Shown here one piece after another: positions 45,368-57,140 of a stretch of 64,000 bases of DNA. Location of the stretch: contig OY970833.1 of the NCBI GenBank assembly GCA_963853835.1, forward strand, positions 19,314,974 through 19,378,973, given 5' to 3'. Positions within the stretch are counted from its first letter, which is position 1, and each line of letters begins with the position of its first letter. The notes beneath the pieces are model-generated. The model was not told the DNA's origin, made no database searches, and was given only the letters and a program-made list of their open reading frames with translations. A program made the position numbers and the translations under genes. This stretch comes from Calendula officinalis (taxonomy: Eukaryota > Streptophyta > Magnoliopsida > Asterales > Asteraceae).

Positions 45368-47089
45368 TCATTTTTGATTTTGTTTGTTAGAAGTAGGTGA
45401 GACACCCGAGTGTGCAGATTTGGATGGTGAAACAACCCGATAAACAAAGTTTGAAGGTTTGGTTGATGAAACTACACGATAAACTAATTTTGGAGTTTTT
45501 GGAGAAAAACGTGTAGTTAGAGATGATTTAGATCTAGTGAGCATTGTTTTACAGGGTTCTGGGTAACAAATTGTACATGAATGAATGATTGAACCATTTT
45601 TATGAAGTACATCATGTCGAGAACCACACGGAGCATCTTTTCTTACAAAATATCGTGTATCATATTGAGAAATTGGTTTATTAGTGTTTCGATCAAAATT
45701 AACCTTTTTACCATTTTTATCTGGTTTAACAATCAAATTGACACCATTAACAGAATGATTAACAGGACGATAAATTGCAGAATCGTAAACAATACCATAA
45801 CGTGTAGCAGGAGAAATATAGTTTGTTGAGTTATTACATTTATTGGAATTAGAAAAAGAAGAATCTAAAAACGAAGAAAATCTAGACTTCTTAAGTTTCT
45901 TTGACTTAAGCATACTAGACTTAGGTGATTTAGACTTCTGAAACTGCTCAACTTCGTTCACCCCGCCTTGCATTGGTCTCCTATGCTTGGAATTTAAATT
46001 TTTATCTGAAAATTTTAAAACAGGAGAATTAGAATTTCGTTTTAAAAGAGTTGGAACTATAGGAGTTGAGAAATTATCAGTTTGAGACTTTGGTTTTGGA
46101 GAAGCACTTTGACCAGAAACAGATGTGACGTTAGCTATTTTAATTTCTAACTCATGAATTTTGTTTTGTAAACCCGATTTTTCTTTGTCAAATGCCTTAT
46201 GTGTGTTATCGATTTCATTTTCCAATTGACAAATTTTTCTTTCTAGAATTAGAGATGGTACGTAAATCTTTGGTGTGACTTTTTGTTGAAGTACAGCGTT
46301 ACCTTTAATCTCAAATTCTTCTGGTGTAATTATTGGAAAATAATCATCATTTTTAAAGTTTGCCTTTTTAGTTTCATATATTTTATTTAATTCAGTGTAA
46401 TTGAAACTGATTTGCACATTCTCCTTTTTAGCTCTGTTGAAAGTCTCAATTTCTTCCTCTTCATTTGTCATTTTGAGAAATGGCGGCAAGATATCTCGGT
46501 ATCTTGGGTCATATAATGTTGGAACCATTGTACAAGTCTTTTTAAGAAATTCTGGATTATCAGCTCCTAGTCCTTCTCGTGAGTTGAAATATTTGAAGTC
46601 TTTCGGCTTGTTCAAATGGATGGTTTGATCAGTATGTCCTCTTTTGACAATTAATTCTTCAAGATGTTTGATATGTGAATTCAATTTATGATTTTCATTT
46701 TTAAGTGTTTGAATCACATTTTGTTTGGTTCTTGTTTCTTTTAATGCAATGATTTTTTGTTCATGTAATTCCTCTGTTAATTCTTTGATTTGAGAGTTTA
46801 GGGATTTAAATTGTTTTTCAATTTCTTCAAACTCTTTTTCTTTACGTGCAATACTGTTTTTGTTAATCTGATAATCACCCCAAACTTTAGAGTAAAGTTT
46901 GTAATTATGATCATATTTATCTTTAAACTCTGATACTTGCTGTTGTAACCTCAGATTTTCTTGTTTGAAAATTGTTTGTTGTTGAATATAATGAGCAAGT
47001 TTATTACCTAGAAAAGCATTTTGTTCATTTTGTTTTTCCAAATTATTTAAGCGATCTTGAAGTTGAGTATTTAAATTTTGTGTATTCAA
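45368..47089 (-). pseudogene. Sire-C coiled-coil gag-pol linker
   Basis: 573 codons, open. Residues 1-130 and 270-320 form heptad-rich coiled coil. Middle blocks (YFPIITPEEF, YVPSLILERK) and the C-terminal block (AIYRPV, YFVRKDAPC, CTICYP) match the two Sire-A ORFs at roughly half to two-thirds identity by eye. It overlaps the gag ORF by 47 bases in another frame, which by the homology is a frameshift in an A-rich run rather than a separate start. Role unknown; it sits where Sirevirus gag extends past the zinc knuckle. Confidence 0.75.
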
Positions 47090-48469
47090 AAGGTTTTGTT
47101 TTTAAAGAATCAACTTCAGATGTCTGATTTTGAACAAAACAAGTATCAGATTTAGTTGAATTATTTTCATTAGATGGAAGAGAAGTGTGTACCTTGCCAT
47201 CCTCGCCATCTGTCTCAGCAGTTCTTTCAGCAACCTCAGCATTTTCTCTTGCCATGAAGCACATGTTGGCAGCATGTTCTTCATCTTCCGGATCCGATTC
47301 CTCCATCCATTGAAGGTCTTCTGCTAACAACACTTTTCCTGCCTCAATTTGTTTGGCCATTAGCATCTTCCTTTTAAAGAACTCAGAATCACGGACTTTA
47401 GGTTTCTTGCAATCACGTGAGTAGTGTCCAGCAATTCCACAATTGTAACATTTTTTCTGTGGATCCAAGGGTATGAGCGTTGGCTTTTCAGTTGGTTGTG
47501 TTGTAGATGAAGTAGGTGGAGCAGATTTAAAGTTGGATGAGTATCTTTGATTGTTGTTTGTTGATTTGGAGTAGTACTTCTTCTGATAGTTTGATATTAG
47601 GGACATTTCCTGAAGTACATCCTCAAGATCTTTTTCCATATCATCAGGTGGTGAGAATACAGACGGTTCTACATTTTCTGACATTTTAGGATATGTTGGA
47701 TACTGATGATGTTGCTTGGTGAGGAATGAAAGAGTATCTGCAGTCTCTTGGCGGTTTTGAGCTGTCTCTTGACGACTTTTAGTTAAGTTTTTGACCATTG
47801 GCTCATTTTGGTGCAAATATTCAAACAGTTCATGAATGTCAATCAGACTGAGATCCTTATGTTGCATGGCACTATTCCCAAACATTTCCCACTCAGGAAG
47901 AAGACAACTGATAAATTTGATATTCACCTCCAAATTCTCTTTTCACAAGTAGTTTTTGCGAAGATCATTCAACAATGTACAATACCGATGATAAGTGCTC
48001 TCCAGGTCTTCTCCGATTGTGACTTTGAATGTCTGATAATTGTTCAAAGCAGAAACCATTTTAGCTTTGTTTCCTAAACCGTGCCCTCCATTTGCTTTCT
48101 AATTTCATCCCATAGCTCTTTACCCGTTTCAAGGCTATCCAAACTGTTGTAGATTTCATTTGGCAGTCCTTGAAGCATAAATGAATACGCTTGAACATCG
48201 GCTTTGGCACGTCGTTTTTGTTGTGTATCATACTCATCAGGAGGAACTAATCGTTTACCACCAATAACTGGAGGAGTAGCAGTTGGATCAATAACAAGAT
48301 CATCATAAAATACCGCTTCCCCATGAGTGAGTGATTCCATAATTCCTTTATGTAACTCCTGATTCTTGATAAAGTGGAGAAATCATTTCTTCCACTGAGC
48401 ATATTCTCCTCTATACAAAAGCGGTGGTTTTAGATCAGTTCCGATTGTGAGTGCATCTTTAGAAGACAT
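47043..48469 (-). pseudogene. Sire-C gag (capsid and zinc knuckle)
   Basis: Start ATG at 48469 (MSSKDALTIGTDLKPPLLYRG) with A at -3. In-frame TGA about 28 codons later (near 48385), then capsid-like ORF 48340-48074 (QAYSFMLQGLPNEIYNSLDS), a frameshift near 48085, another TGA near 47947, and ORF 47933-47043. The last holds the nucleocapsid knuckle CYNCGIAGHYSRDC (C-x2-C-x4-H-x4-C) near 47450. Gag packages the RNA in virus-like particles; this copy is dead. Confidence 0.9.
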
Positions 48470-48513
48470 TTTTAAAATGATTTTTAAGGAAAATTTGAAT
48501 TTAAAAATAATTT

Positions 48514-48990
48514 AGGCCGAAGATGGTGTTCGGGCCGAAGAATAGTTGAGCCGAAGATGATGTTCGGGCCGAAGACTTGGTTAGGTTAAAAATTTTGTGC
48601 GGGCCGAAGATTTGTTTGGGCCGAAGGATTTGTTCGGGCCGAAGTATAGTTCGGGCCGAAGATTGTTCGGACCGAAGACTTGAAACCAATGTTTGAAGCC
48701 GAACAAGTGAGAACAGTGATCTGTTCGGGCCGAAGATTTTGGTCGTGCCGAGAACAGAAAATTGTTCGAGCTGAGCCGAAGAGTAGGTCGGGCCGAAGTG
48801 TAGTTCGAGTCGAAAATAGTATTTTGTTCGGGCCGAAGATTAATTTGGGCCGAACAATAAAACCGAACTAAAGTTTGAACTATTGGGCCGAACTCTTTGA
48901 TGAGCCGAGAACAGTGATGAGTTCGAGCCGAACACTTTGTAGCCGAACACCGAGTCGATAAGAGTGTAATGTTCGGGCCGAACTTGTTCT
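48514..48990. repeat. GCCGAA motif array in the Sire-C leader
   Basis: About 18 copies of GCCGAA in 480 bases, many as TTCGGGCCGAAG, between PBS and the gag ATG. Same motif and position as in Sire-A. Confidence 0.88.
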
Positions 48991-49412
48991 TGACTGGTTC
49001 GTGTTCGCAGCTTCAAAAACTCACCATTTTGATCCAATCTCGCTCAATACTTGACCAATTTCACTGATTCCAATCCCTAAATGCTCGAAAATGATTTCCT
49101 AACACTTTGATCCGATAATATCCTTCAATCCATAACAACACAGCTCGAATTCTTCGATTTTCAGAGACTTTTTAAGTTTTTCAACTTTTGCACAAAAAAT
49201 CACTGAATCATGATCAATTGTTAATGGAATTGATCGAAATTTGATTCTATTGTTATTAGAATCAATGGAGAAACACGAATCTTCACTCAATTCATCGATT
49301 TAATCAGAAAAATTTGCAAATTAAATTTCAAGTGACGAACAAACTTTTTCTTCAAAAATTCTCAGATCTGAACGAATTTAGCTCGAATTTGGATCTACTT
49401 TTAGAGAGTTTA

Positions 49413-49427
49413 TGATCTGATACCAAT
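49413..49427 (-). promoter_or_regulatory. Sire-C primer binding site
   Basis: Minus strand ATTGGTATCAGATC next to the 5' LTR; one base off the TGGTATCAGAGC complement of initiator tRNA-Met. Confidence 0.88.
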
Positions 49428-49729
49428 TGAGAGATCTAAAGTGATTGAATTCAAGCTAATTCATGGTGATTTGATCAATGTTGAAGAATCAAGTGTGTGT
49501 TTTAGTGTGTGTAAGTTGAGAGAGAATGAAGATGGGGGGAAGAGCTTTCAAAAGTGTGATTCAATTATGTGAAAAAAGCTTACACATTAAGTCAAAATGA
49601 AAGATATTTATACCTCCCTTCTAAACATGCTTAATTAAGCACTAACTAAGCCTAAGACTAGTTTATCATTTAGACAATGTTACACAACTAGTCCCTATAC
49701 TATTTGATACAACATATTTGATCCTAACA
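49428..49729 (-). repeat. Sire-C 5' LTR
   Basis: 302 bp, TGAGAGATCT...GATCCTAACA. The minus-strand TATA box GGTATAAATA lies near 49604-49616. It is the complete reference for the altered 3' LTR. Confidence 0.92.
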
Positions 49730-50571
49730 GAGTGGTTGGTGGTGGCGTGCATTTGCTTTACTGGGCAAGTAAAGTCTAGTGAAACATTCAACGAATGAAT
49801 GATCACCTTTTTGTGTGATTGCCCGGTTTATTAATGGTTTGGATGCACTCAAAGGTGTGTTTTCTTAATGTTATCATGTTTTCACATCACCTTGCACTCA
49901 CCTATAACTATACCCTATACATATACCCTCGCATTTACCAACGGCTGATAAATATTTCCCTGGGAAAGTAGAGCCGGTTTTGGCAAAACCATGGGAAGGT
50001 AGTGTCTTTGAAATAGTCAGTAACTAGAATTAAAAGAATTTGTAATAAACAGATGCAATCTTTACTAGGGATCTAGTAAAGAGATCGTTTACGGATATTA
50101 CAAAGACTTATAATTAGCGTTACAAACATAAAACTTTTTAAATTGGGTATTTTGTTTTGTTGTTTGAAATTTTCTCCCCCTAGAAATGCTAATTATCCCC
50201 CTAGAATTAATATTTCTCCCCTCGACAAACAAAGATATCTAAAAGTTGTTAGTTTTGAAGACGTACCTTAAACATCGTCGGAAGGGTGGAGAAGAGTTTT
50301 TGCGGTTATGAATGAATGAGCTATGTGCTTTCTGGTTATGAGCGGGTTCTGAATCTGAGTTGATCAGAAGCCATTGACCGTTGAGGACCGGGTTTCAAGC
50401 TGAAGTACTTGAAAGCCATTCTGATGAAGCTCGGGTTATACACTGAAGTGTGTATAAGTCATTTTACAAACTCCAAACACCATTCTGGTTTTTCTACATA
50501 AAACAATTAAAACATATTTTGGTACCCAATTATGTATGGGTCCTATACGATTAGTGACAGATGTTTTATGT
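49730..50571 (-). other. Sire-B 3' region continued and linker end
   Basis: Starts with the GAGTG duplication and aligns with Sire-A from about 10559 to 11545. Holds hairpin copy 50046-50091, one TTATACAC/GTGTATAAG unit (about 50430-50465), and the linker end with GPIHNWVPK on the minus strand (about 50530-50550). Cut by Gyp-C at 50572. Confidence 0.8.
50046..50091. repeat. TAAAC...GTTTA hairpin element, Sire-B copy
   Basis: TCTTTACTAG and CTAGTAAAGA arms with flanking TAAAC/GTTTA and GAT/ATC pairs; nearly identical to the Sire-A copy. Confidence 0.85.
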
Positions 50572-52517
50572 TGTGACAACCCTCAAAATCGGGTATTTGA
50601 CCCGACATTTATTTCAACCTAAATTATTGAACAATTAATGTATCATAAATAAAGTACTCTTTTTGTTTATAAGTCTAGCGAAACATAAGTTTTATGTACA
50701 CATTAGTAGTGATGCAAGTAATTACTTATATGTGTTGTACAATGGTAACTGTGATTTAGCGAGTTGGTGACCTAACGTAAAAATTAAACTGAAATCAAAA
50801 ATATAAATTTTATAGTTTATGACGAAATAATTGTTCAACCAAAGTAACCGGTACGGAAAATATTGCATAAACAAGCTTACGAGATTTGATGTACAAAGAA
50901 TAACACTTTAATAGGCGGTATAATACAAGAATATCGAAGATGACTAAATATATGCCCAATATAAATTATGTTTTCATCAGTAGAGACCGTATCTAAAAGC
51001 CGAGTAAAACCCTATTTAAAACATTTTTAATAGATAATTGTATCAGTACACTTAGATACCAAATAACAATAATAAAATACGAATTTAAAATTTAAATTCA
51101 CTCTTATCCTAACCCCCCTCCTTATATGCCGGTACCAACCCCCCCCCCCCCCCCCCCCCACCACATATTTTGACCAATCACAATTCAACAACCTAGAACT
51201 ACCATAACTCTAAAAGCCTACTCACGCCTAAAGCCCCATCATTTCCTGCTTTCTATCCTTTCCATATGGCAACACCACCAACAGAAACGTTACTCCGGCG
51301 AATTCAAGTTTTTTCCAGCAACCTTAGACACCATCATCTCGTCTCCCTCTCATTTGCCCGATCGCCGACGTAGACGCCATCTCCGGAGAACCCAACGTAA
51401 CTTCTCATCACCCTCACTCTCGGTTAAACCAGAAAACACATCGGCCCTCAACATTCTTTTACGTGAAATTCCGGCAGAAACAAGCAACTTTTCGGCGTTT
51501 TGATTACAAGGCGACGCAAGCAAGCTTCTCCGGTCATCTCCTCTCTTATCCGTTTACTCACCCGACGAATAGCAGAAACATTCTGGCGACTACACAACAT
51601 TCCGACGATAGTGCAAGTTTCCGGCGAACTCAAGACACCACCGAAGGGCTCCGGCGATAACTCTCCTTCTCGGTTTCTCTCTAATCTCGAAAGGTATAAC
51701 ATTTCGAATCCTTTTTAATCTCGTTTTTATCATTCATGCATGGTGAGTTTTAGCCGCCGGGGACATCGCCGGTAGATGTCCCGGCGAAGTTCAGTGTTCC
51801 AATTACTTTCCGGTCGATCGCTCGGTGACTGTGTTCTTCTTATATTCTGGTTCTGTGTCGAGCCAAGTCTGTTTCTTTTGTTAAACCCAGCAACTTCCAT
51901 TTCATGTGTGACCGAACACCAATTCATGTCTCCAGCCCAACTCGTCTTTTATAATAAACAAATCATATTTTAATTGAAGATAATTATTTATTCTTTTTAA
52001 CAACTATTAATAAATAAGTAAACATTTATTTTAAATTTTATTTATTTAATTAATTAAGTAAGAATTTATAATAATTAATTATTTATAATTATTTAAATTT
52101 ATTTTATTTATAAAAACTTATTATCTATGGTACAACTACCCGTTTACTTTAAGTCCAAGTGTATCTATTTCCAAAACTTGTATAATCAAACAAACGTATT
52201 TAAACTACGAAGGTTAACCCAATCGAGTCACCAACATATCACTCAAGTCCAGATTCGTGTTGAGAGAATCATCCATGCATCATATAGATTAGGCATGTCA
52301 TCTGGACCATCACTTATTTGTTTATTACTATGCATTTAGGACGTCAGGATTATTTGGTTGGAAACCCCAACCTTTGGTTGATCACACCTTGCTAGCTTCG
52401 TATCAGGTGAGTTTCACGGCCCCACTTTTACCGCTTTATAACTATTTTATTGGGGGATAAAACATATAACTACTCAACTGTTTTGTAATATTAGAGTCCA
52501 TATGTTTTGTAATATTA
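50572..52517 (+). mobile_element. Gyp-C 5' portion: gypsy LTR split by Sire-D
   Basis: Starts TGTGACAACCCTC, the start seen in the 30458-33229 solo LTR, and follows it in order to GTGAGTTTCACGGCCCC and ACATATAACTACTCAACT. At about 52480-52517 the LTR is interrupted by Sire-D and resumes at 63981 with ATAACTACTCAACTG. The rest of the element is outside the window. A 19-base poly(C) tract lies at 51139-51157. ORFs 51448-51702, 51463-51660 and 51776-51973 are in a GC-richer part of the LTR and are not genes. Confidence 0.82.
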
Positions 52518-53001
52518 CACAACAACCCTGGATTGATTGTATAATTGATTGTATAATTGATCAATTAAAGTGATAAACACAATATTAGAGTCAAATGTAT
52601 AATTCCACTAAGTGTGGTATGCTGCGGAATAGCAATACCACTGATCAATTATAATATGTTTATATGTGAAAGCGTAAATTGGTGAGTACTCCTTTGCCAA
52701 GTGATCTCTATTTATAGTGTTATAAAGATCTTACAAAATAGGCAAGGAGTAACGGAAGGACTGGAAAAGGAAAGTGGCCGATATCAAAGGGATTTGATCT
52801 GGCCAAGTAAACAAGGAAATGTTTACTCAGTCCTTGTACTCAGTATTGGATGTCAATACTAAGTTCCAATACTGAGTGACAAAAACTGTCTACTCAGTAT
52901 TGGACCAAGACTTAGCTAATTTATTCTACATACTATTCTAAGCTAGTCTAGGTTGTCTTGTTATCTTGAGATCCCAAGGGGTAAGGCTTTTTGCCTTAAC
53001 A
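52518..53001 (-). repeat. Sire-D 3' LTR
   Basis: About 484 bp; minus strand starts TGTTAAGGCAAAAAGCC. TATA box CTATAAATAG at 52708-52717. Holds facing copies of TCAGTATTGG and CCAATACTGA. The outer end is not certain because no TG...CA pair could be matched to the right LTR. Confidence 0.85.
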
Positions 53002-53013
53002 ATCTCCCCCTAT
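53002..53013 (-). promoter_or_regulatory. Sire-D polypurine tract
   Basis: Minus strand ATAGGGGGAGAT immediately before the 3' LTR. Confidence 0.85.
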
Positions 53014-53166
53014 CTAATGATAACAAGACAATATTACAAAAGAGAGTAAAAATAAAAAACTGCAGAGTCTTCTTCCTCAACCTCTGCTTATGACTTCATG
53101 CTCATAGAAGACTTCTTGCTTGATGTGGACATACTCATCTTTCTTTTTGAGCTCTTCTCTTCTGTT

Positions 53167-54963
53167 TCACAGTACAACAATAATCTTCTTTCTGAAGCAA
53201 GAGTCCTCCTTCTTGGTTATCAACCACTTCAATCCCACCAGATGACTTATGTTTGCATTTGGAAGATCTTCTTCTGTTATGAAGCATTCTCTGTCATCTG
53301 AGTCAGTGTACATATATCCAGAAGTTGGATATATAGTGCTCTTTTGATCCTGAAAGACAAGGTTAGGGGGTACATGGTATTTATTTAAGAACCTGAATGT
53401 GTTAAGACACTCAGGTCTGTCGTTTTCGTATGCCTCAGTCATTACACTAAGTGCCCTGTACTCTCCTGGAAATAAGATCCCTTTCTCAAAGCAAATTGCA
53501 GAAACTGCCCAGATTTCATCTATAATCAGTTGGGCTTGAGAGGATCTTGAGGGCAACTCCTTGATCATTTTGGTGATCTTGATCCAGTCTTGAAGTCCCA
53601 TATTCTGGATATCATGAAGAAGAATCTTCATGGGAGGACTGACTGGTCCAGTACATATAGCAACTATTGAACCATTGATCATTTTTACCTTGATTTTGTT
53701 GACATCAATGTTCAACCAGTAAATATCCCTCACACTGAGAATTACTTTGTTTCTCAGTATTTCCATCCTTGTCTCTCTATACCTTGTTATCTGAGCAACT
53801 GAGTTCCAATATTGTTCTCTAAGGTCTGCTCCTTTCAATCTTCTTCTGTGAGATGTTGATGGAACATCAGTCTCAGTGTCAGGATCAGTCTCAGGTTCTT
53901 CTTTGACACCAAGACATGTAGATAGAAGAATTTTTCTGCTTCATCTTCTAATTGTTGTGCAGTCTTCCTTGGAACCTGCTCATCATGATGAACAGACCTT
54001 CTAGGTCTGGTGATTAGAGGAGCTGGAGCAGGTTCTTCACTTGATTCAGAAGACATAACCACTCTTGAAATTCTTCTAGTTGATCTTCTAATCGGTCTTG
54101 GGTCACCCTGAGTTGGTATTTGTGGTCTTCTAGGAGGCTCTTCATCATCTGAGGATGATGATGAGGAGCTTGGTTCATCAGCCATATCCAGTGCAAAGTT
54201 TGTGAAGTTTTGAGTTGGCACTGGATGTGGTTCTTCATCATCATCAGCAATGGGCCATACAAACGGCCTGTATACAATTATTTGCAGGTTGTTCTCATAC
54301 TGAGCAGAAGGTACAGTATGAGCCTGCAGAGGTTGGTCAGTATCAGTCTCCCCTGAGTAGATGACTCAGATTGATGTTGTTCCATGAATGACCTTCCTCG
54401 TTCCCTTCTTCTTTCATACTGAAACCTAAGAGATTCAGTATGTTGCTGTGACTGTTGTTGTTGTGGAGGTTGATCTTCATTCATTTTCCTTCTTTTCTCC
54501 CCCTGAGCAGATGGCTCAGGTTGATCAACCTCATCTTCTCTTTGTCTCTTATCCCCCTTATTGTTATCATTGGATGGGGAGGGAAGAGGTTCAGTATCAC
54601 CACCTGCATCTCCTTGAGTGTCATCATGAGTGGGAGATGGCATAGGCTCAGTGGCAGCATCAATATCACCCCCTTGATCTTCATTTGTGGGTGATTGTCT
54701 TGGCTCAGTATCATCATTATCTCCACCTTGATCTTCATTACCTCCACTGTGTTGAGATTGTGGAGTCAGTGGAGGTTGTTGATGTTGTTGTTGGAGTAAT
54801 GCAACAGATTCTTTTAATGAATCAATTTCATTACTCATAGTTTCCATCCTGGCCAATATTGTGTTCTGTGTGGTCTGCATAGCCAGGATTTGCTGCATGA
54901 TTGTTTGCAGGGAGACTTCTTCCACTGGTGCCTGTTGAACATGAGTACCCTGCATAGATGGTG
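53167..54963 (-). pseudogene. Sire-D downstream gene, exon 2 (two frame breaks)
   Basis: Begins at 54963 after a strong acceptor (pyrimidine tract TATTTTTTGTTTCTTTAG). Order of parts: a short coiled coil with LQTIMQQILAMQTTQNTIL and LKESVALLQQQHQQ; three acidic repeats of the kind GGDxDxxTEPxxSPTxxD; a basic KRRKMNEDQPP stretch; a Q-rich region; an acidic serine run SSSSSSSDDEEPPRR; basic PIRRSTRRISRVV; and a C-terminal 220-residue domain (REQYWNSVAQITRYRETRME to KKEDSCFRKKIIVVL) without a family I can name. Frame breaks lie near 54345 and 53930. The likely product is nuclear, from the basic clusters. TAA/TAG end at 53167, about 165 bases before the LTR. Confidence 0.65.
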
Positions 54964-55651
54964 CTAAAGAAACAAAAAATAGTAACTGGTTAGTATGGAA
55001 TGGCTTATCAGATAGAATTGTGGTGTTGTTTAAATCTAAAAACATTTAAACAGAATTTTTGAAGTCTGTATTTCATCTGGTGTATGATGAAATATTGTGG
55101 ACTTGTGCATAGCATGTGTAAGAAAGTTTTCAGTATAAGTGATTGTGATTTGTAGTAGCTCAGTATAGGATAAGTCACATACTCTGAAAGGGTTTAGGTT
55201 TAGGAAAACGAAGCCTAGGATATGCTTCTTGGAGGTTTCAATGTTTATCACTCAGTGTTAGAGTGATAACAGAAATGTGGCTTAAACCCCATGAATTTTG
55301 GTTGGGTAGTGTAGCTTTAGGGTTTGTGATCATTTCTTAAATCATATTGTCCAATTTAACATAAATTGGATATGATAAAAGCAGTACCAGTGGGTGTTAG
55401 TGTGACATCAACCGCCATTGTCTTTTTGTATGATATGACAACTGTAGGCTGGCAATGATCTTTTGTGCTCAGTGTAGGAATTTTTCCTAGTAGCAGTGGG
55501 CTAACTATGTTGGCCTTAAGAGAATATATATTAAAAAAAATCGTTTGAGACTTTGGTCAGTATTGAATTGGTATAGGCCAATACTTAGTCTCTTGGTTTT
55601 GAAAAAAAATAATATATATAGAAGTTTGAAGGCTTTATTAGAAATTCATAC
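54964..55651 (-). other. Intron of the Sire-D downstream gene
   Basis: 688 bases between CAG|GTATGA (donor, 55651) and CTTTAG|CA (acceptor, 54964). The codon is split after its first base on both sides, so the frames join without a shift. The intron is AT-rich (about two-thirds) and contains several CAGTAT words. Never proven by cDNA. Confidence 0.7.
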
Positions 55652-57002
55652 CTGAGGCTTTGTCAGATTCCCTTCTTTCTTCAACAGAGATAGGTGCTGG
55701 ATCATTTGTGTGTTGATTTGAACCTCCAGCACCTTCCAGATGTTGTTGTTCTGTTGGTTGTGCTTCTGCTTCCAGATTATGTTGCTCATAAGCAATTTCA
55801 ACATCCAATGGAACATGAGGTTCCAAGTTCGGTGGTGGTTGAGCAATATGTTCTTGTTGTGGTTCTGGGAGTTCAGCATGAGAAGCTATTTGATGTTGCT
55901 CTTCTAGAGAAGGAGTCAGTGTTGGATGTAAACTGTGCAACACTGAGTCTGTTGACAGTGCATCCATGATGATTGGACTCAACCTTCTTCTCACCCTTCT
56001 TCTGATAATCAATGGGTGTTCTTCAGTATCAGAAGCTGATGCAGTATTGGGAACATCAGGTTCTGGTTCTTGGACTGGAGGGGGTGGAACATCCTCCATC
56101 TCAACATCATCATTGTCATTTGCATCCTCATCACCATTATCATCATCTCCATCAGTATCATCTTCATCTTCAATCTCATCCATATGAGCCTCTGCAATTG
56201 CTAACATTGTGGCACTGAGGGGTGGTTCATCTTCCCTAGGCTGATGAAAGAATATCTTTTCATGGATGGGAGGAAGATCAGCTCTAACTCCATCAAAATT
56301 ATCATACATATCTTCTGGCATGGAGTTTTGGAAGATAATAGATAGAAACCTGCAAAAGGGAACATTTGGGTTCCTTTGTCGTGCGTGAACTTGAGAGGCT
56401 AGCTCATTGAAGATCAGTCTAGCATAATCAATGTGCCTGTTGTGGTACATGGCATGTACCATCTGCATTCCAAAATCATTGATTTGGTCAAGAGCCCCTG
56501 TTTTGTAGGTCATACACCGAATGATGGTTGAGATCATAATCCCCCACATAGGACCAAATTCGCGCCTTTTGATTGTTCTTGTTGTCCTTTGTCTTCCTAG
56601 TAGCGGCAGTACTGATCGTGCAGTATCTCGATCAACAAATTCATCATATTGTACATGTGCAGGAAGTTGAAGATCCCGCCTAATGATTTCAGTGGAGACA
56701 AAAGCTCTTCGTTGATCTCGAATTACCCATCCTGCAATCATATCTGGTGAGTCCAAGATAGCAGAATACCAAAATTCACACAGCATAGAGGGATAGATTG
56801 CTCTGGGTGAAGCTTGAAGAGCATGTGTGATTGGGCAATGCCTGAGATATGAAATCATTTGTCGAAATTGACGACATACCCAATCTTGAGGAATCTCGAA
56901 ATTGGCAGTTATATTGTTCCTTGTGAACTTAGGGAGTTCATCTCTTTCGAAATCTTTAGCTGGTGCGACAAAGTCTGGAGCAATGAATTGAAAGTTCGCC
57001 AT
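55652..57002 (-). CDS. Sire-D downstream gene, exon 1: ORF after pol of unknown function
   Basis: About 450 open codons from ATG at 57002 to the donor at 55651. Residues 1-260 are a folded domain: an FRQMISYLRHCPITHALQAS stretch, IYPSMLCEFWYSAIL, FVSTEIIRRDLQLP, then FGPMWGIMISTIIRCMTYKT and IDYARLIFNELASQV. The spacing (IY-S-EFW-A, then a T-x-IRRDLQL strand, then a W-x-IxxxIxxC block with KT) resembles the extra domain found after pol in many Asteraceae-type copia polyproteins, from memory and not from a search. Residues about 275-310 are strongly acidic (EIEDEDDTDGDDD), followed by proline-rich and basic RRRVRRRLSP stretches, a possible nuclear signal. Sireviruses may carry an env-like or accessory ORF here; no signal peptide or membrane helix is visible, which argues against an envelope protein. 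Confidence 0.75.
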
Positions 57003-57009
57003 TGAATCT

Positions 57010-57140
57010 GTGATTAAGATTTGAAATTTGCTTGCAAATGGAGAGTAAAAACGTTAATCGCAGAGAGAAATTTGAGAGTAAGAGAGTAAATAACAGAGAA
57101 AATGATTTAAATTTGAAGAAAAACGATTATTTATACTCTT
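57010..57140 (-). promoter_or_regulatory. Promoter and 5' UTR of the Sire-D downstream gene
   Basis: TATAAATA at 57135-57128 on the minus strand, about 130 bases before the ATG, followed by a pyrimidine patch (TTTACTCTCTTACTCTC) and a leader without upstream ATG that I can see. This is the usual spacing of a plant TATA promoter. Confidence 0.6.

Larger units (their letters stand above)
38761..49729 (-). mobile_element. Sire-C, full-length Sirevirus-like copia element
   Basis: 10969 bp, flanked by GAGTG (38756-38760 and 49730-49734); the empty site is visible in Sire-A near 10559. It carries gag with a CCHC knuckle, a long coiled-coil linker, protease, integrase, RT and RNase H in copia order, then 2.6 kb of 3' non-coding DNA with hairpin repeats. 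PBS, leader motif array and polypurine tract are in place. At least six frameshifts and several stops make it defective. The 3' LTR is abnormal (palindromic). Confidence 0.92.

Noticed and set aside
46401..46628. Plus-strand ORF of 75 codons
   Set aside because: Antisense shadow of the Sire-C linker.
51448..51973. Cluster of overlapping ORFs on both strands
   Set aside because: Stop-poor GC-richer part of the Gyp-C LTR; all frames open at once and no family features.
54014..54747. Alternative minus-strand ORFs of 87-88 codons
   Set aside because: They overlap exon 2 in another frame and have unusual composition (M, Q, L rich) typical of frame shadows of acidic repeats.
55966..56218. Plus-strand serine-rich and histidine-rich ORFs
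   Set aside because: Antisense of the acidic (GAT/GAA) run in the Sire-D downstream gene.
55652..57002. Envelope glycoprotein call for the Sire-D downstream ORF
   Set aside because: No signal peptide, no transmembrane helix, no N-glycosylation-rich ectodomain; acidic and basic runs suggest a nuclear protein.
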